Part shown: positions 47,768 to 54,910 of the stretch, one piece after another | Numbering within the stretch: the first letter of the stretch is position 1 | Layout of the letters: the number at the start of each line of letters is the position of its first letter | Assembly (NCBI RefSeq): GCF_001310225.1 | Contig: NZ_CP012898.1 | Coordinates: 930,001 to 994,000, forward strand | DNA length: 64,000 bases | Origin: Pseudalgibacter alginicilyticus | Lineage (GTDB): Bacteria; Bacteroidota; Bacteroidia; Flavobacteriales; Flavobacteriaceae | Direction of reading: 5' to 3' | Position numbers and translations under genes: made by a program | The notes under the pieces: generated by a model | What the model was told of the DNA's origin: nothing | What the model saw: the letters and a program-made list of their open reading frames with translations, nothing else | Databases searched by the model: none

Positions 47768-48139
47768 ATGCGAATTGATAAGTATTTATGGTGTATTAGA
47801 TATTACAAAACCCGAACTATTGCTACAACGGCATGTAAAAAAGGACATGTAAAAGTAAATAATGATGTTGTTAAACCCAGTAGAGAAGTTTATCCTCAAG
47901 ATAAAATAGACATCAGGAAAGACCAAATTAATTATAAAATTACTGTAAACGACCTACCTGACAGTAGAGTTGGCGCAAAATTAGTGGATATTTATAGAAC
48001 AGATAACACGCCTAAAGAACAATTTAAAGCTCAAGAATTATTAAAATTCGCTAAAGATTATTACAGAAAAAAAGGAACTGGAAGACCTACGAAAAAAGAT
48101 AGAAGAGATATAGATGATTATGCTGATGAAAATGAGTAA
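47768..48139 (+). CDS. S4-domain RNA-binding protein, Hsp15-like
   Basis: 123 residues. The S4 domain is at the N-terminus (MRIDKYLWCIRYYKTRTIATTACKKGHVKVN, then PSREVYPQDKIDIRK). The basic C-terminus (YYRKKGTGRPTKKDRRDIDDY) is typical of Hsp15/HslR homologues, which bind free 50S subunits carrying a stalled nascent chain. It starts 33 bases before the phosphoribosyltransferase gene ends the gap, so both may share a transcript. Confidence 0.9.
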   Translation: MRIDKYLWCIRYYKTRTIATTACKKGHVKVNNDVVKPSREVYPQDKIDIRKDQINYKITVNDLPDSRVGAKLVDIYRTDNTPKEQFKAQELLKFAKDYYRKKGTGRPTKKDRRDIDDYADENE

Positions 48140-48172
48140 TTTTATATTTTAAATTAAATACAGCACAAAATT

Positions 48173-48673
48173 ATGACTGTTAAGAATAACATACTGAATC
48201 ATAACGAGATTAATCATAAAATAAGACGTATCGCCTTTCAGATATACGAAAATAATGCCAATGAAAAAGAAGTTATTTTAGCTGGTATTGATAGCAATGG
48301 CTACATTTTTGCAAAAAAATTAAAAGCTGTACTAAAAAAAGTTTCTGAAATAGACCCAATACTTTGTAAAGTTAGTATTGATAAAAAAAATCCGCTATCA
48401 GAAGTTAAAACATCTATTCCAGAGTCTGATTACAAAAACAAATCGGTTGTATTAGTTGATGATGTTTTAAATTCAGGAACCACCTTAATTTATGGTGTCA
48501 AACATTTTTTAAATGTTCCTTTGAAACAATTTAAAACCGCAGTTTTGGTAAATAGAAATCATAAAAAATACCCTGTTAAAGCTGACTTTAAAGGTATTTC
48601 TTTATCAACCTCTTTACACGAACACATAGAAGTTGTTTTAAAAGGAGATCAATTTGAAGTCTATTTAGAATAA
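48173..48673 (+). CDS. Phosphoribosyltransferase (PRTase type I, PyrR-like)
   Basis: 166 residues. The PRPP-binding loop is VVLVDDVLNSGTTLIYGV around residues 100-117, with flanking strands (EVILAGIDSNGYIFAKKL, TAVLVNRNHKKYPVKADF). The order resembles PyrR/xanthine-type enzymes rather than a particular salvage enzyme, so the base is left open. Its last 9 bases overlap the end of aroK on the other strand. Confidence 0.85.
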   Translation: MTVKNNILNHNEINHKIRRIAFQIYENNANEKEVILAGIDSNGYIFAKKLKAVLKKVSEIDPILCKVSIDKKNPLSEVKTSIPESDYKNKSVVLVDDVLNSGTTLIYGVKHFLNVPLKQFKTAVLVNRNHKKYPVKADFKGISLSTSLHEHIEVVLKGDQFEVYLE

Positions 48674-49186
48674 TTCAAAAAGCAACTCATCTATTATAAC
48701 TGTTTCTGCTTTATCATCCGTAGAAACTACTTTTGAAGCTTGATTATAATATTGTCCGCGTTCAAACAGGTGTTTTCCTATAAATTCAGTCAATACTTCA
48801 TCTGTTTCTATATGCGCTACTAATGGACGCTTACTTTTTTCATTCTTCAATCTATCTATTAATGTTTTTATTGACGCCTTTAAGTAAACACTTTTAACAT
48901 TATTAGCGTTTAAAATAACATCCATATTGCTATTATAACAGGGTGTACCTCCTCCAAGTGATAAAACAATGTTAGCTTTTTCAGAAATAATTTCTTTTAA
49001 ATATTGAGATTCTATTTTTCTAAAATATATTTCGCCTTTAGTTTTAAAAACGCTTGAAACAGCCATTTTTTCTTTCTCTTCAATAAAATCATCTAAATCA
49101 ATAAAATCATAATCTAATTTCTTAGCTAAAATTCTACCTATTGTAGATTTTCCAGAAGCCATATACCCAATTAAAACTAAAATCAT
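48665..49186 (-). CDS. aroK: Shikimate kinase
   Basis: 173 residues. P-loop ILVLIGYMASGKSTIGRIL, shikimate-binding DYDFIDLDDFIEE and GEIYFRKIE, and LSLGGGTPCYNSN, lid arginine in KSKRPLV. Phosphorylates shikimate, one step after AroE (31950-32690). Convergent with the phosphoribosyltransferase gene, overlapping by 9 bases. Confidence 0.96.
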   Translation of the reverse strand: MILVLIGYMASGKSTIGRILAKKLDYDFIDLDDFIEEKEKMAVSSVFKTKGEIYFRKIESQYLKEIISEKANIVLSLGGGTPCYNSNMDVILNANNVKSVYLKASIKTLIDRLKNEKSKRPLVAHIETDEVLTEFIGKHLFERGQYYNQASKVVSTDDKAETVIIDELLFELF

Positions 49187-49262
49187 TTTACCCTTTTGAA
49201 TTGATTATTAAAAACATACGTTATTGCTAAGCAAAAAAACAAAAAAATATTCAAAAAAAGTA

Positions 49263-49292
49263 TTGTTTTTTTAATTAAAGAATATATATTTG
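49263..49292 (+). promoter_or_regulatory. Promoter of the tRNA-Lys gene
   Basis: TTG at 49263-49265 and TATATTTG at 49285-49292 with a 19-base spacer, an excellent match to the Bacteroidota consensus. Transcription would start about 30 bases before the tRNA. Confidence 0.75.
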
Positions 49293-49332
49293 CACCCGCT
49301 AACGGTAATAGGGTTAGCATAACAAAAGTAAA

Positions 49333-49405
49333 GACTCGGTAGCTCAGTTGGTAGAGCATAACACTTTTAATGTTGGGGTCCTGGGTTCGAGCCCCAGCCG
49401 GGTCA
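49333..49405 (+). tRNA. tRNA-Lys (anticodon TTT)
   Basis: 73 bases fold into a full cloverleaf: acceptor GACTCGG / CCGGGTC with one G-T pair, D arm GCTC...GAGC, anticodon stem TAACA / TGTTG around loop CTTTTAA, and T arm CTGGG-TTCGAGC-CCCAG. The discriminator is A and CCA is not encoded. Confidence 0.97.
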
Positions 49406-49441
49406 CAAAAAAAAGTTAAGCATTATGCTTAACTTTTTTTA
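49406..49441 (+). terminator. Terminator between tRNA-Lys and tRNA-Leu
   Basis: Stem AAAAGTTAAGCA / TGCTTAACTTTT with a three-base loop, flanked by A- and T-runs. It implies that tRNA-Leu is transcribed partly from its own start or by read-through. Confidence 0.8.
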
Positions 49442-49461
49442 TTTTTACATACTTCTTTAAT

Positions 49462-49546
49462 GCGCACGTGGCGGAATTGGTAGACGCGCCAGCTTGAGGG
49501 GCTGGTATTCGCTTAGAATGTGGAAGTTCGAATCTTCTCGTGCGCA
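49462..49546 (+). tRNA. tRNA-Leu (anticodon GAG), integration target
   Basis: 85-base class II tRNA: acceptor GCGCACG / CGTGCGC, anticodon stem CCAGC / GCTGG around TTGAGGG, a long variable arm (TATTCGCTTAGAATG region) and T arm with GTTCGAATC. Discriminator A, no encoded CCA. Its last 12 bases are part of the 15-bp direct repeat that bounds the integrated element, so the gene was left whole by the integration. Confidence 0.97.
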
Positions 49547-49549
49547 CTT
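49535..49549 (+). repeat. Left attachment site (attL core)
   Basis: TTCTCGTGCGCACTT, overlapping the T-stem/acceptor 3' end of tRNA-Leu; the base before is C here and A at the right copy, which fixes the left limit of the identity. Identical to 56394-56408. Confidence 0.9.
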
Positions 49550-49623
49550 TAAAAAAACACAACACATTAACAATCAACCTATTACAAATAAACCTTCTTT
49601 ATATTTGCACACAAATTGAACAC

Positions 49624-49651
49624 AAAAAAAAAGAGGGCTATAAAACCCCCT
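49624..49651 (-). terminator. Terminator at the left end of the element
   Basis: On the minus strand a stem of GGG with CCC, extended past one mismatch (arms 49632-49637 and 49646-49651), is followed by nine Ts. It stops leftward transcription of the lipoprotein gene before it reaches tRNA-Leu. Confidence 0.65.
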
Positions 49652-49738
49652 ATAATTGTTCAAATATTCTCACTACAATTACATAGCTGAAAAATAAAAG
49701 TACGTAAAACATCTTTAATTTTATTTACACACCTTCTT

Positions 49739-50368
49739 TTATTCAATTATTTCTTCTTTTACAAATTCTGTTTGTTCAGGGTTAGTATAAAGCACTTTAT
49801 CAAAAGTTTGCCTTACATTACTTAACATCGGATTATTTATAGAATAATTAGCAATATATTTTGATGTTAAAATTGAATCGGGTTTTTCCGAAAGTGCTGT
49901 ATAATATTTTTCAAGTTTATTGACCCTGTTTAGTACAATTTTATAATCTGTCAATTTTTCCAAAGCCTTATCTCTTTTATCTTCAGACTCATATTTATAA
50001 CTATAATCACTAATTCGTATGGCAGTCAGCACAGCTTCTTGGTAAAGTTTTTGCATTGTATCTTGGTGGGCTATTGATTTTGTTAGAACTTTTTTAACAT
50101 AATCAAAGCTTAACGTATCAATTAAACTTTGCTCTGGGTTTTTATTCCAATACTCTGCAAACTCTTTTTTTATAATAGGCAAACTATCTGAAGCATTAAT
50201 ATCTGACATTTTTTCAATTTTATTAATACTAAAATTCATATCTGCTAAATCAAAATTTAAAGATTTAACGTTTTTCTGTTGGTAATCATAAAGCATCTGT
50301 TCGCCTTTACTTTTACCACAAGAAAACAAAAGCATTGCTACGGTCAATAAAATAAAACTTTTTCTCAT
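49739..50368 (-). CDS. Lipoprotein cargo gene at the edge of the element
   Basis: 209 residues, not a family I recognise. Signal MRKSFILLTVAMLLFSCGKSKG has a good lipobox (LFSC, Cys17). The mature part is mainly helical and charged (NINKIEKMSDIN-like start, QKLYQEAVLTAIRISDYSYKYE, DYKIVLNRVNKLEKYY). It is separated from its upstream neighbour by 148 bases with a terminator, and has its own terminator at the element end, so it looks like an independent cargo unit. Exclusion of other phages or elements is one possible job, from position only. Confidence 0.7.
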   Translation of the reverse strand: MRKSFILLTVAMLLFSCGKSKGEQMLYDYQQKNVKSLNFDLADMNFSINKIEKMSDINASDSLPIIKKEFAEYWNKNPEQSLIDTLSFDYVKKVLTKSIAHQDTMQKLYQEAVLTAIRISDYSYKYESEDKRDKALEKLTDYKIVLNRVNKLEKYYTALSEKPDSILTSKYIANYSINNPMLSNVRQTFDKVLYTNPEQTEFVKEEIIE

Positions 50369-50470
50369 TTAGTTAGTGTTTTATGGTTAAATTAAAATGT
50401 AAGATAATTCTTTTTAATTGAAAAATCTTACTGTTTTCATCAATTGTTTTATTTTAAACTCATTATAAAT

Positions 50471-50500
50471 AAAAAAGGAGAGCATCAATCCCCCCTTTTC
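50471..50500 (-). terminator. Terminator after the 50517-51125 gene
   Basis: AAAAGG (50473-50478) pairs with CCTTTT (50494-50499), extended with mismatches toward the loop; on the minus strand the hairpin is followed by Ts. It closes the main leftward transcript of the element. Confidence 0.6.
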
Positions 50501-50516
50501 CTGTCTAAAAAAAAAT

Positions 50517-51125
50517 CTATTGTTTCAAAACACCTAATTCATTAGGATAAAACTTAGACTCTCCCTTTGTGCTATGAATATTATTTTCAGTTCCGTATCT
50601 AATATTTTTAAAATAATTGATTATTTCACTTTGTCCATGTGTTATTAAGTTTAAGCCTAATAAAGTATTTAAGTGCTTACATACTTCTTTTGCTTCGTTA
50701 AAAGCGTCTATTTGCTTATCATTTGAAGCGTAATAATAATGTCTTCTTACTTCGGGTAATTTATCCAAATCCTTAATAGCAAATTTTCCTTTATCTAATT
50801 CAGGACTTAAACCTATCCAGCTTCTATTGTTCTTTTTCCAATATGTTTCGATTGTCTTTAAATCAATTCCCAAAGCTTGTAAATTAAAAACTTCATCTGC
50901 ATCAGGAAATTTAAACTTTGGTTTAATCCATTGTTTCACAAAAATTATTCCTTCATCCTTTAAATTACTCTTTTCATTATCCGTAAAAGATGTTTTTAAA
51001 ATGGTTTCTGTAAATTTCACAAAATCATTTAACAAATCTAATTTGTCAACAATTCCTTTTTTAGTGTTTTCAATTGCGGTTTTATTTACTCTAATTAAAA
51101 CCTGTTTTTTTTGTTCTACTATCAT
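50517..51125 (-). CDS. Unknown protein of the integrated element
   Basis: 202 residues, soluble, no recognised domain. N-terminal region is basic and helical (KKQVLIRVNKTAIENTKKG, LLNDFVKFTETILKTSF), the centre has several aromatic residues (TYWKKNNRSWIGLSP, RRHYYYASNDKQID) and the C-terminal part contains FKNIRYGTE. It is the last gene of the main transcript before the terminator at 50471-50500, starts 18 bases after the 51143 gene, and reads in the same direction as the replication genes. Confidence 0.65.
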   Translation of the reverse strand: MIVEQKKQVLIRVNKTAIENTKKGIVDKLDLLNDFVKFTETILKTSFTDNEKSNLKDEGIIFVKQWIKPKFKFPDADEVFNLQALGIDLKTIETYWKKNNRSWIGLSPELDKGKFAIKDLDKLPEVRRHYYYASNDKQIDAFNEAKEVCKHLNTLLGLNLITHGQSEIINYFKNIRYGTENNIHSTKGESKFYPNELGVLKQ

Positions 51126-51142
51126 TATATTAAAATTTAAAA

Positions 51143-51421
51143 TTATACGTGTTTGAATGTGGTAAAAAAAAGAACTGGAACTAAAGCTTTTTCATCATCT
51201 AAAACCTTTAAATTATTTTTCACCCATTGAAGCAATTCCCGCTTAGGTCTGTCTAAGTCTTGCGGCTTACTCTTATCTGCTGGCACAAATACAATTGGTT
51301 TTATTTTATTGCCTGTGTAAGCATTGATAATATCTTGCATCTGGTCAAAACTCAATTTCGGATGTGCTTCAAACAATTCTAAAATTTCTTTTGCATTGTT
51401 TAATTTTATTTGCTTATTCAT
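51143..51421 (-). CDS. Small unknown protein of the integrated element
   Basis: 92 residues from the ATG at 51421 (MNKQIKLNNAKEILELF); a start three codons earlier is possible. No known domain. The N-terminal 45 residues look helical (FEAHPKLSFDQMQDIINAY) and the rest holds VFVPADKSKPQDLDRPKRE. It overlaps the end of the preceding gene by 8 bases, so translation is coupled to the DUF5681-like protein and the two may act together. Confidence 0.6.
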   Translation of the reverse strand: MNKQIKLNNAKEILELFEAHPKLSFDQMQDIINAYTGNKIKPIVFVPADKSKPQDLDRPKRELLQWVKNNLKVLDDEKALVPVLFFTTFKHV

Positions 51422-51704
51422 AATCTTCAATATTTATTGTTACAAACCTCTCAAGTTGTTCGCCTCCACTCGTTATATCGATAGCGTTTAGTTTTGGTAA
51501 AACAAAGGTCGCTAACTCCATTATTACTTTTAATCTGTCTTTAGGTTCGAGTTGATTTATATCATCCTGAAGACGTGTTAAATTACTTTCAACTAAAACT
51601 TTAAAAGCTTCTCGTGTTTCTACACTCATTTTATTACTCTGTCCTTTTCGGCTGCTTAATTTTCCAGCCTGTCTTGCTAATTCTTTATTATTCTTAAAAC
51701 TCAT
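51414..51704 (-). CDS. DUF5681/small-terminase-like protein
   Basis: 96 residues. A basic, glycine-containing N-terminus (ELARQAGKLSSRKGQSNK) is followed by a helical segment TREAFKVLVESNLTRLQDD and ELEPKDRLK-type turn (QLEPKDRLKVIMELATFVLP). This layout is like the small proteins that often precede the large terminase in Bacteroidota phages and in related elements. No large terminase is present here. A packaging-specificity role as in phage-inducible islands is an inference; a DNA-binding protein of other use is also possible. Confidence 0.55.
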   Translation of the reverse strand: MSFKNNKELARQAGKLSSRKGQSNKMSVETREAFKVLVESNLTRLQDDINQLEPKDRLKVIMELATFVLPKLNAIDITSGGEQLERFVTINIEDYE

Positions 51705-51727
51705 ATTTTCATGTTATTAATGCTACT

Positions 51728-52639
51728 TTAACGTATTTTCAATAGATAATCTGCTATATCTAAGCCTTGTTTTTTATCTTCTTTTGTTGCTTTATCTCTT
51801 ATTAATGTTGACATCTTAAACGTTGCTAAATGGCTTAATTGTGGCATCTTATTATTCCATATATCATAACATCCAGCATCAGGAAATAATACTACATTAC
51901 GACCTTTTAAAACCTTTGTATTAGTCTTATTAAGATTGTTTAAACCTCCACAAGCAAGCCATATAAATTCAGGTAAATAAACACTTGCTATTATTGCAGT
52001 TTTTTCGGATTCACAAATGGCAATTGGTTTTGATATATCTGTATTAATTAAATGTTCACCAAACAAACATTGTTTAAGATTGAAATTATCATGCTTTAAA
52101 ACCTTGTGAACCCAAGTAATATGACTATAAGGTTCTTTTACTCTCTTACCATTAATAGCATTATAAAGCATTATTTTACCCGTTCTAACTTTGTTGTTAC
52201 TATCAATTTGATAGAAAACATTTGCACCGTTCCAATGTTTTGAAGTACCTATTTTATAAACATCTGCTAATTCATTTGATACCTCTTTATTCCAATGATT
52301 GGTTAAAAAATCTAAAAAGTAATTAGGTGCTTTACTAGATATACTTTTAACCACTATATTATTATCAATATAACTTGGCTTTTCGTAACACTTTGTAACT
52401 GGTGTAACTCGTGTAACAGGTGTAACATTCTGTATATTATTATCACTTAAATATTGTTTTGGTGTATAGTGATAACCACATTTTAAAAGCCTATTACAAG
52501 CACCTACAACATCGCTTAAATGTTCATTTGTATAGGTATCAATATACTTAGTAAACACCCCTGATTTATTACACGCTGGGCAACGGTAACGAGTTTTTAT
52601 TCCTTTATATGGTTCTAATATGTATCTATAATCTTTCAT
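51728..52639 (-). CDS. Zinc-finger/Toprim primase-like protein (DUF6371-like)
   Basis: 303 residues. N-terminal zinc-binding-like region: TRYRCPACNKSGVF (Cys20, Cys23), then VVGACNRLLKCGYHYTPKQYL with two more cysteines. Toprim-like half from about residue 195: AICESEKTAIIASVY with the conserved Glu and VVLFPDAG with the Asp. Bacteroidota elements and phages carry such proteins next to RepA-type helicases. A linker at residues 72-82 repeats V-T-P/V-T-R, encoded by the 9-base GTAAC repeats. Likely replicates the excised element with the ATPase encoded upstream. Confidence 0.72.
   Translation of the reverse strand: MKDYRYILEPYKGIKTRYRCPACNKSGVFTKYIDTYTNEHLSDVVGACNRLLKCGYHYTPKQYLSDNNIQNVTPVTRVTPVTKCYEKPSYIDNNIVVKSISSKAPNYFLDFLTNHWNKEVSNELADVYKIGTSKHWNGANVFYQIDSNNKVRTGKIMLYNAINGKRVKEPYSHITWVHKVLKHDNFNLKQCLFGEHLINTDISKPIAICESEKTAIIASVYLPEFIWLACGGLNNLNKTNTKVLKGRNVVLFPDAGCYDIWNNKMPQLSHLATFKMSTLIRDKATKEDKKQGLDIADYLLKIR
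52385..52426. repeat. Iteron-like GTAAC repeats inside the primase-like gene
   Basis: GTAAC begins at 52385, 52395, 52404, 52413 and 52422, four of the five in exact 9-base steps, with spacers such as TGGT, TCGT and AGGT. The minus-strand reading frame turns these into VTPVTRVTPVT. Same core and phase as the array at 52651-52700. Confidence 0.75.
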
Positions 52640-52650
52640 CCTTTATAAGC

Positions 52651-52700
52651 GTAACACCCGTAACAAGTGTAACAGGTGTTACGACTGTTACGACTGTTAC
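52651..52700. repeat. Iteron-like array: three GTAAC then three GTTAC in 9-bp phase (possible origin)
   Basis: GTAAC begins at 52651, 52660 and 52669, and the inverse GTTAC at 52678, 52687 and 52696, all in unbroken 9-base steps with 4-base spacers (ACCC, AAGT, AGGT, GACT, GACT). The array fills the gap between the primase-like gene (start 52639) and the stop of the ATPase gene (52697). The position between two replication genes and the symmetry suggest a replication origin or an autoregulatory operator. Confidence 0.7.
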
Positions 52701-53824
52701 GATTTACTATATTTATCTAAAGTTCTTTTAACCTTCATTTTGTTAGTTCCTAGTTGCTTGGCTATATCTCCAAAACTTATATTCGGATTACTACTTTTCA
52801 ACTCAATAATATTTGATTCTAACATTTCTTTATCTTCTTTTGATACCTGTCTTAAATGTTCATTCTCATTACCATAATCAACAAATTCAAATTCTAAAAA
52901 GTTATGAGGCTTATCTATTTGACAGACTGCAACATTTTCAGTATCGTATATAATTTCTGTGTTACGTGCTTTAATTTGTTTAATATATCTAAGCTGTTTA
53001 TCTGTATTACTTTCACCTATAGAAAAACAAATAACTACAAAGTTTATAAGCATTTTACTACCAGCTAAATCATTCCTAGTTATAGGCTTAGTTAAATCTC
53101 TTTTGGGCGTATGTGCTAATGCTAAAATTGAAAGTCCGTATTTACTTTTTAAAGCTTTTAAATGCTTCATTAATGGCAAAGCATCTTTAGACTTTTCAGT
53201 TTCATTTTTTAGGTAAGTAAGATTATCTATTATTAGAATTTTTGCATCTGTATCTATTATACTACGTTCTAATGAATTGTTTAGATAACTCTCAAAAGTT
53301 TCATTTGCTGGTATATCTGCATCAGGATTAATTTCTACTCTAATAAAATTGTCATCAAAATTATAATGCTGGTCAAAATTTATAGAATATCTATTTTCAA
53401 ATTGTTTATCTGAAAGTTCAAAATCAAAATATAAAATAGGTTGTTTTATAGCTTCTAAAGTAAAACCATTTATAAACTCGCCTTTACTTATACTATTACC
53501 TATTTGCACAGCTAATATAGATTTACCTAAATTAGTATCTGCAAACAGAATACAAAGTTCATTTTCAAACCATAGTTCACCAAATAACATTTTTGGTATA
53601 GGTCTTGTTTTAGCTAATTCAATCCATTTATTAGCTGGCTTGACAGTAAACAAACCTTTACTTTCATCTGAATTTAGAAACCCATTTTCTAAGGTTTCAA
53701 CCTCGGTTAAAAGGTCATCAATTCCAATACTTGAATTTTCTTGTGCAACCGTAACTAATTGATTATATTTGTCTTGTATATTAGGAATTGCATTATTAAG
53801 ACTATGAATATTTGCTGTGTTCAT
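52697..53824 (-). CDS. RepA-like/AAA_25 hexameric helicase-type ATPase
   Basis: 375 residues. RecA-like core: a Walker A variant FADTNLGKSILAVQIG, near residue 95, in which the first Gly is Ala; LYFDFELSDKQFENRYS; Walker B ILIIDNLTYLK; and LSILALAHTPKRD followed by DLAGSKMLINF. This is the pattern of RSF1010 RepA-like replicative helicases. A C-terminal helix-turn-helix (ISFGDIAKQLGTNKMKVKRTL) could bind the repeats next to its stop codon. Follows the HTH gene by 5 bases. Confidence 0.8.
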   Translation of the reverse strand: MNTANIHSLNNAIPNIQDKYNQLVTVAQENSSIGIDDLLTEVETLENGFLNSDESKGLFTVKPANKWIELAKTRPIPKMLFGELWFENELCILFADTNLGKSILAVQIGNSISKGEFINGFTLEAIKQPILYFDFELSDKQFENRYSINFDQHYNFDDNFIRVEINPDADIPANETFESYLNNSLERSIIDTDAKILIIDNLTYLKNETEKSKDALPLMKHLKALKSKYGLSILALAHTPKRDLTKPITRNDLAGSKMLINFVVICFSIGESNTDKQLRYIKQIKARNTEIIYDTENVAVCQIDKPHNFLEFEFVDYGNENEHLRQVSKEDKEMLESNIIELKSSNPNISFGDIAKQLGTNKMKVKRTLDKYSKS

Positions 53825-53829
53825 AGTCT

Positions 53830-54117
53830 TTATTTATTTAATGCATTAAACAAATCTGAACGCTTATAGAGACGTTTACCTCCTATAGTTAAGCTGTTTA
53901 CTTTACCTGATTGTTCGTACCTCCAGAGGGTGGTAATAGAACATTTTAAAATATCTGAAGCCTCTTTTGGTGTAAGAAGGTCATCAGGATTATTTTTAGG
54001 TAAATCCTGTTTTAGAAGTTCTGCGGTTGCTTGTACCGTTTTAGGAATTGAATTTTGTACAGCTTCATTTACTAAGTGCTGTAAATAGTCTTGTAGGTTT
54101 ACATTAAAATTTGTCAT
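53830..54117 (-). CDS. Excisionase-like helix-turn-helix protein
   Basis: 95 residues. C-terminal MerR-type HTH_17 domain: LLTPKEASDILKCSITTLWRYEQSGKVN, then IGGKRLYKRSDL, the usual pattern of excisionase-family proteins. The N-terminal half is a helical segment (LQDYLQHLVNEAVQNSI). It heads the replication genes and has an inverted repeat upstream, so it may control excision and replication together. Confidence 0.82.
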   Translation of the reverse strand: MTNFNVNLQDYLQHLVNEAVQNSIPKTVQATAELLKQDLPKNNPDDLLTPKEASDILKCSITTLWRYEQSGKVNSLTIGGKRLYKRSDLFNALNK

Positions 54118-54193
54118 ATCGTTTTATGTTTTAATTCGATAAGACAAATATATCTTGCAATACTATGTAATTAACTGAATGTCAGTTGTTTAA

Positions 54194-54228
54194 AATTGTC
54201 TTAATTGTTCTAATTAATTAAGACAATT
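54194..54228. repeat. 13-bp inverted repeat upstream of the excisionase-like gene
   Basis: AATTGTCTTAATT (54194-54206) and AATTAAGACAATT (54216-54228), exact inverse, 9-base loop; it touches the stop codon of the 54227 gene. A third TAAGACAA lies at 54140-54147 nearer the HTH start at 54117. It can be a terminator for the integrase transcript (short T-run on the minus strand) or an operator for the HTH gene. Confidence 0.6.
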
Positions 54229-54910
54229 AAACGAGAGTATTTTCTTTAATAATTGCGTCGATTTGCTCTTTGATAATTTTGTAAGTCGTTGGGTCGGGTG
54301 TATTATCTCTAAAGAATTTATCAAAGTTTTGTTTTTTTTGTACAATAGGTTCAATTGCTTCTGTAAATGATTCGCGATACTCAATATTTGAAGCTGGCTT
54401 TAAGTATAGTCTATCTTTCAATACCATTATTAGATGATTAAAAGTTTTAGCTTCTACACCTTTGTATTTTTCATTTAAAATCTTCAGGAATTTAGCCTTA
54501 TTTTCATCTAATTGAAATTTATCTAAATACCAAATAGCATTTTTTATTTCGGTTTTTGGTCGTCCACTTCTTTTAGCTGGCTTTGATGGTGTTGGTTCCT
54601 CAAACTTTGAAAGTTTATAAAATTCCTCTTTATCAATTAACCAATTTTCTAAAAATTCAATCTTGTGATTAATTAAATTACAAATATTAGAATAATAAGC
54701 ACCTTCTAAATTTTCATATTCATTTAGTCGTAAATAGATACTAGGTAAATATTCTTTTCTAACATATTTAACAAACTTCTTTTTATTAGGAATATCACTA
54801 AAAGTAAAATACATTTTTTCTTCGTAATTATTGTATTGATACCAATCACTAAAAACAACATCTAAAGCTTTATGAAAGTCCTTTATTTTCATATAATTAT
54901 TGTTTTGCAT
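54227..54910 (-). CDS. Unknown protein encoded next to the integrase
   Basis: 227 residues; an ATG six codons in (54892) would avoid the 14-base overlap with integrase. No family recognised with confidence. N-terminal half is acidic and aromatic (FSDWYQYNNYEEKMYFTF, SIYLRLNEYENLEGAYYSN), a basic link (KRSGRPKTEIKNAIWYL) follows, and the C-terminal half is helical. Such genes often accompany integrases of Bacteroidota elements; RteC-like regulators sit in the same place but the sequence does not fit them well. Confidence 0.65.
   Translation of the reverse strand: MQNNNYMKIKDFHKALDVVFSDWYQYNNYEEKMYFTFSDIPNKKKFVKYVRKEYLPSIYLRLNEYENLEGAYYSNICNLINHKIEFLENWLIDKEEFYKLSKFEEPTPSKPAKRSGRPKTEIKNAIWYLDKFQLDENKAKFLKILNEKYKGVEAKTFNHLIMVLKDRLYLKPASNIEYRESFTEAIEPIVQKKQNFDKFFRDNTPDPTTYKIIKEQIDAIIKENTLV

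Noticed and set aside
49600-49607. Perfect TATATTTG -7 box at the left end of the integrated element, plus strand
   Set aside because: No TTG lies 19-20 bases upstream and no rightward gene follows; all element genes read leftward. Probably chance in AT-rich DNA.
52385-52700. CRISPR array
   Set aside because: The repeats are 5-base cores every 9 bases, with no spacers of 25-40 bases and no cas genes in the window.
54227-54910. RteC-type regulator of conjugative transposons
   Set aside because: Position and composition are similar, but the C-terminal pattern does not match what I know of RteC, and no transfer genes are present.
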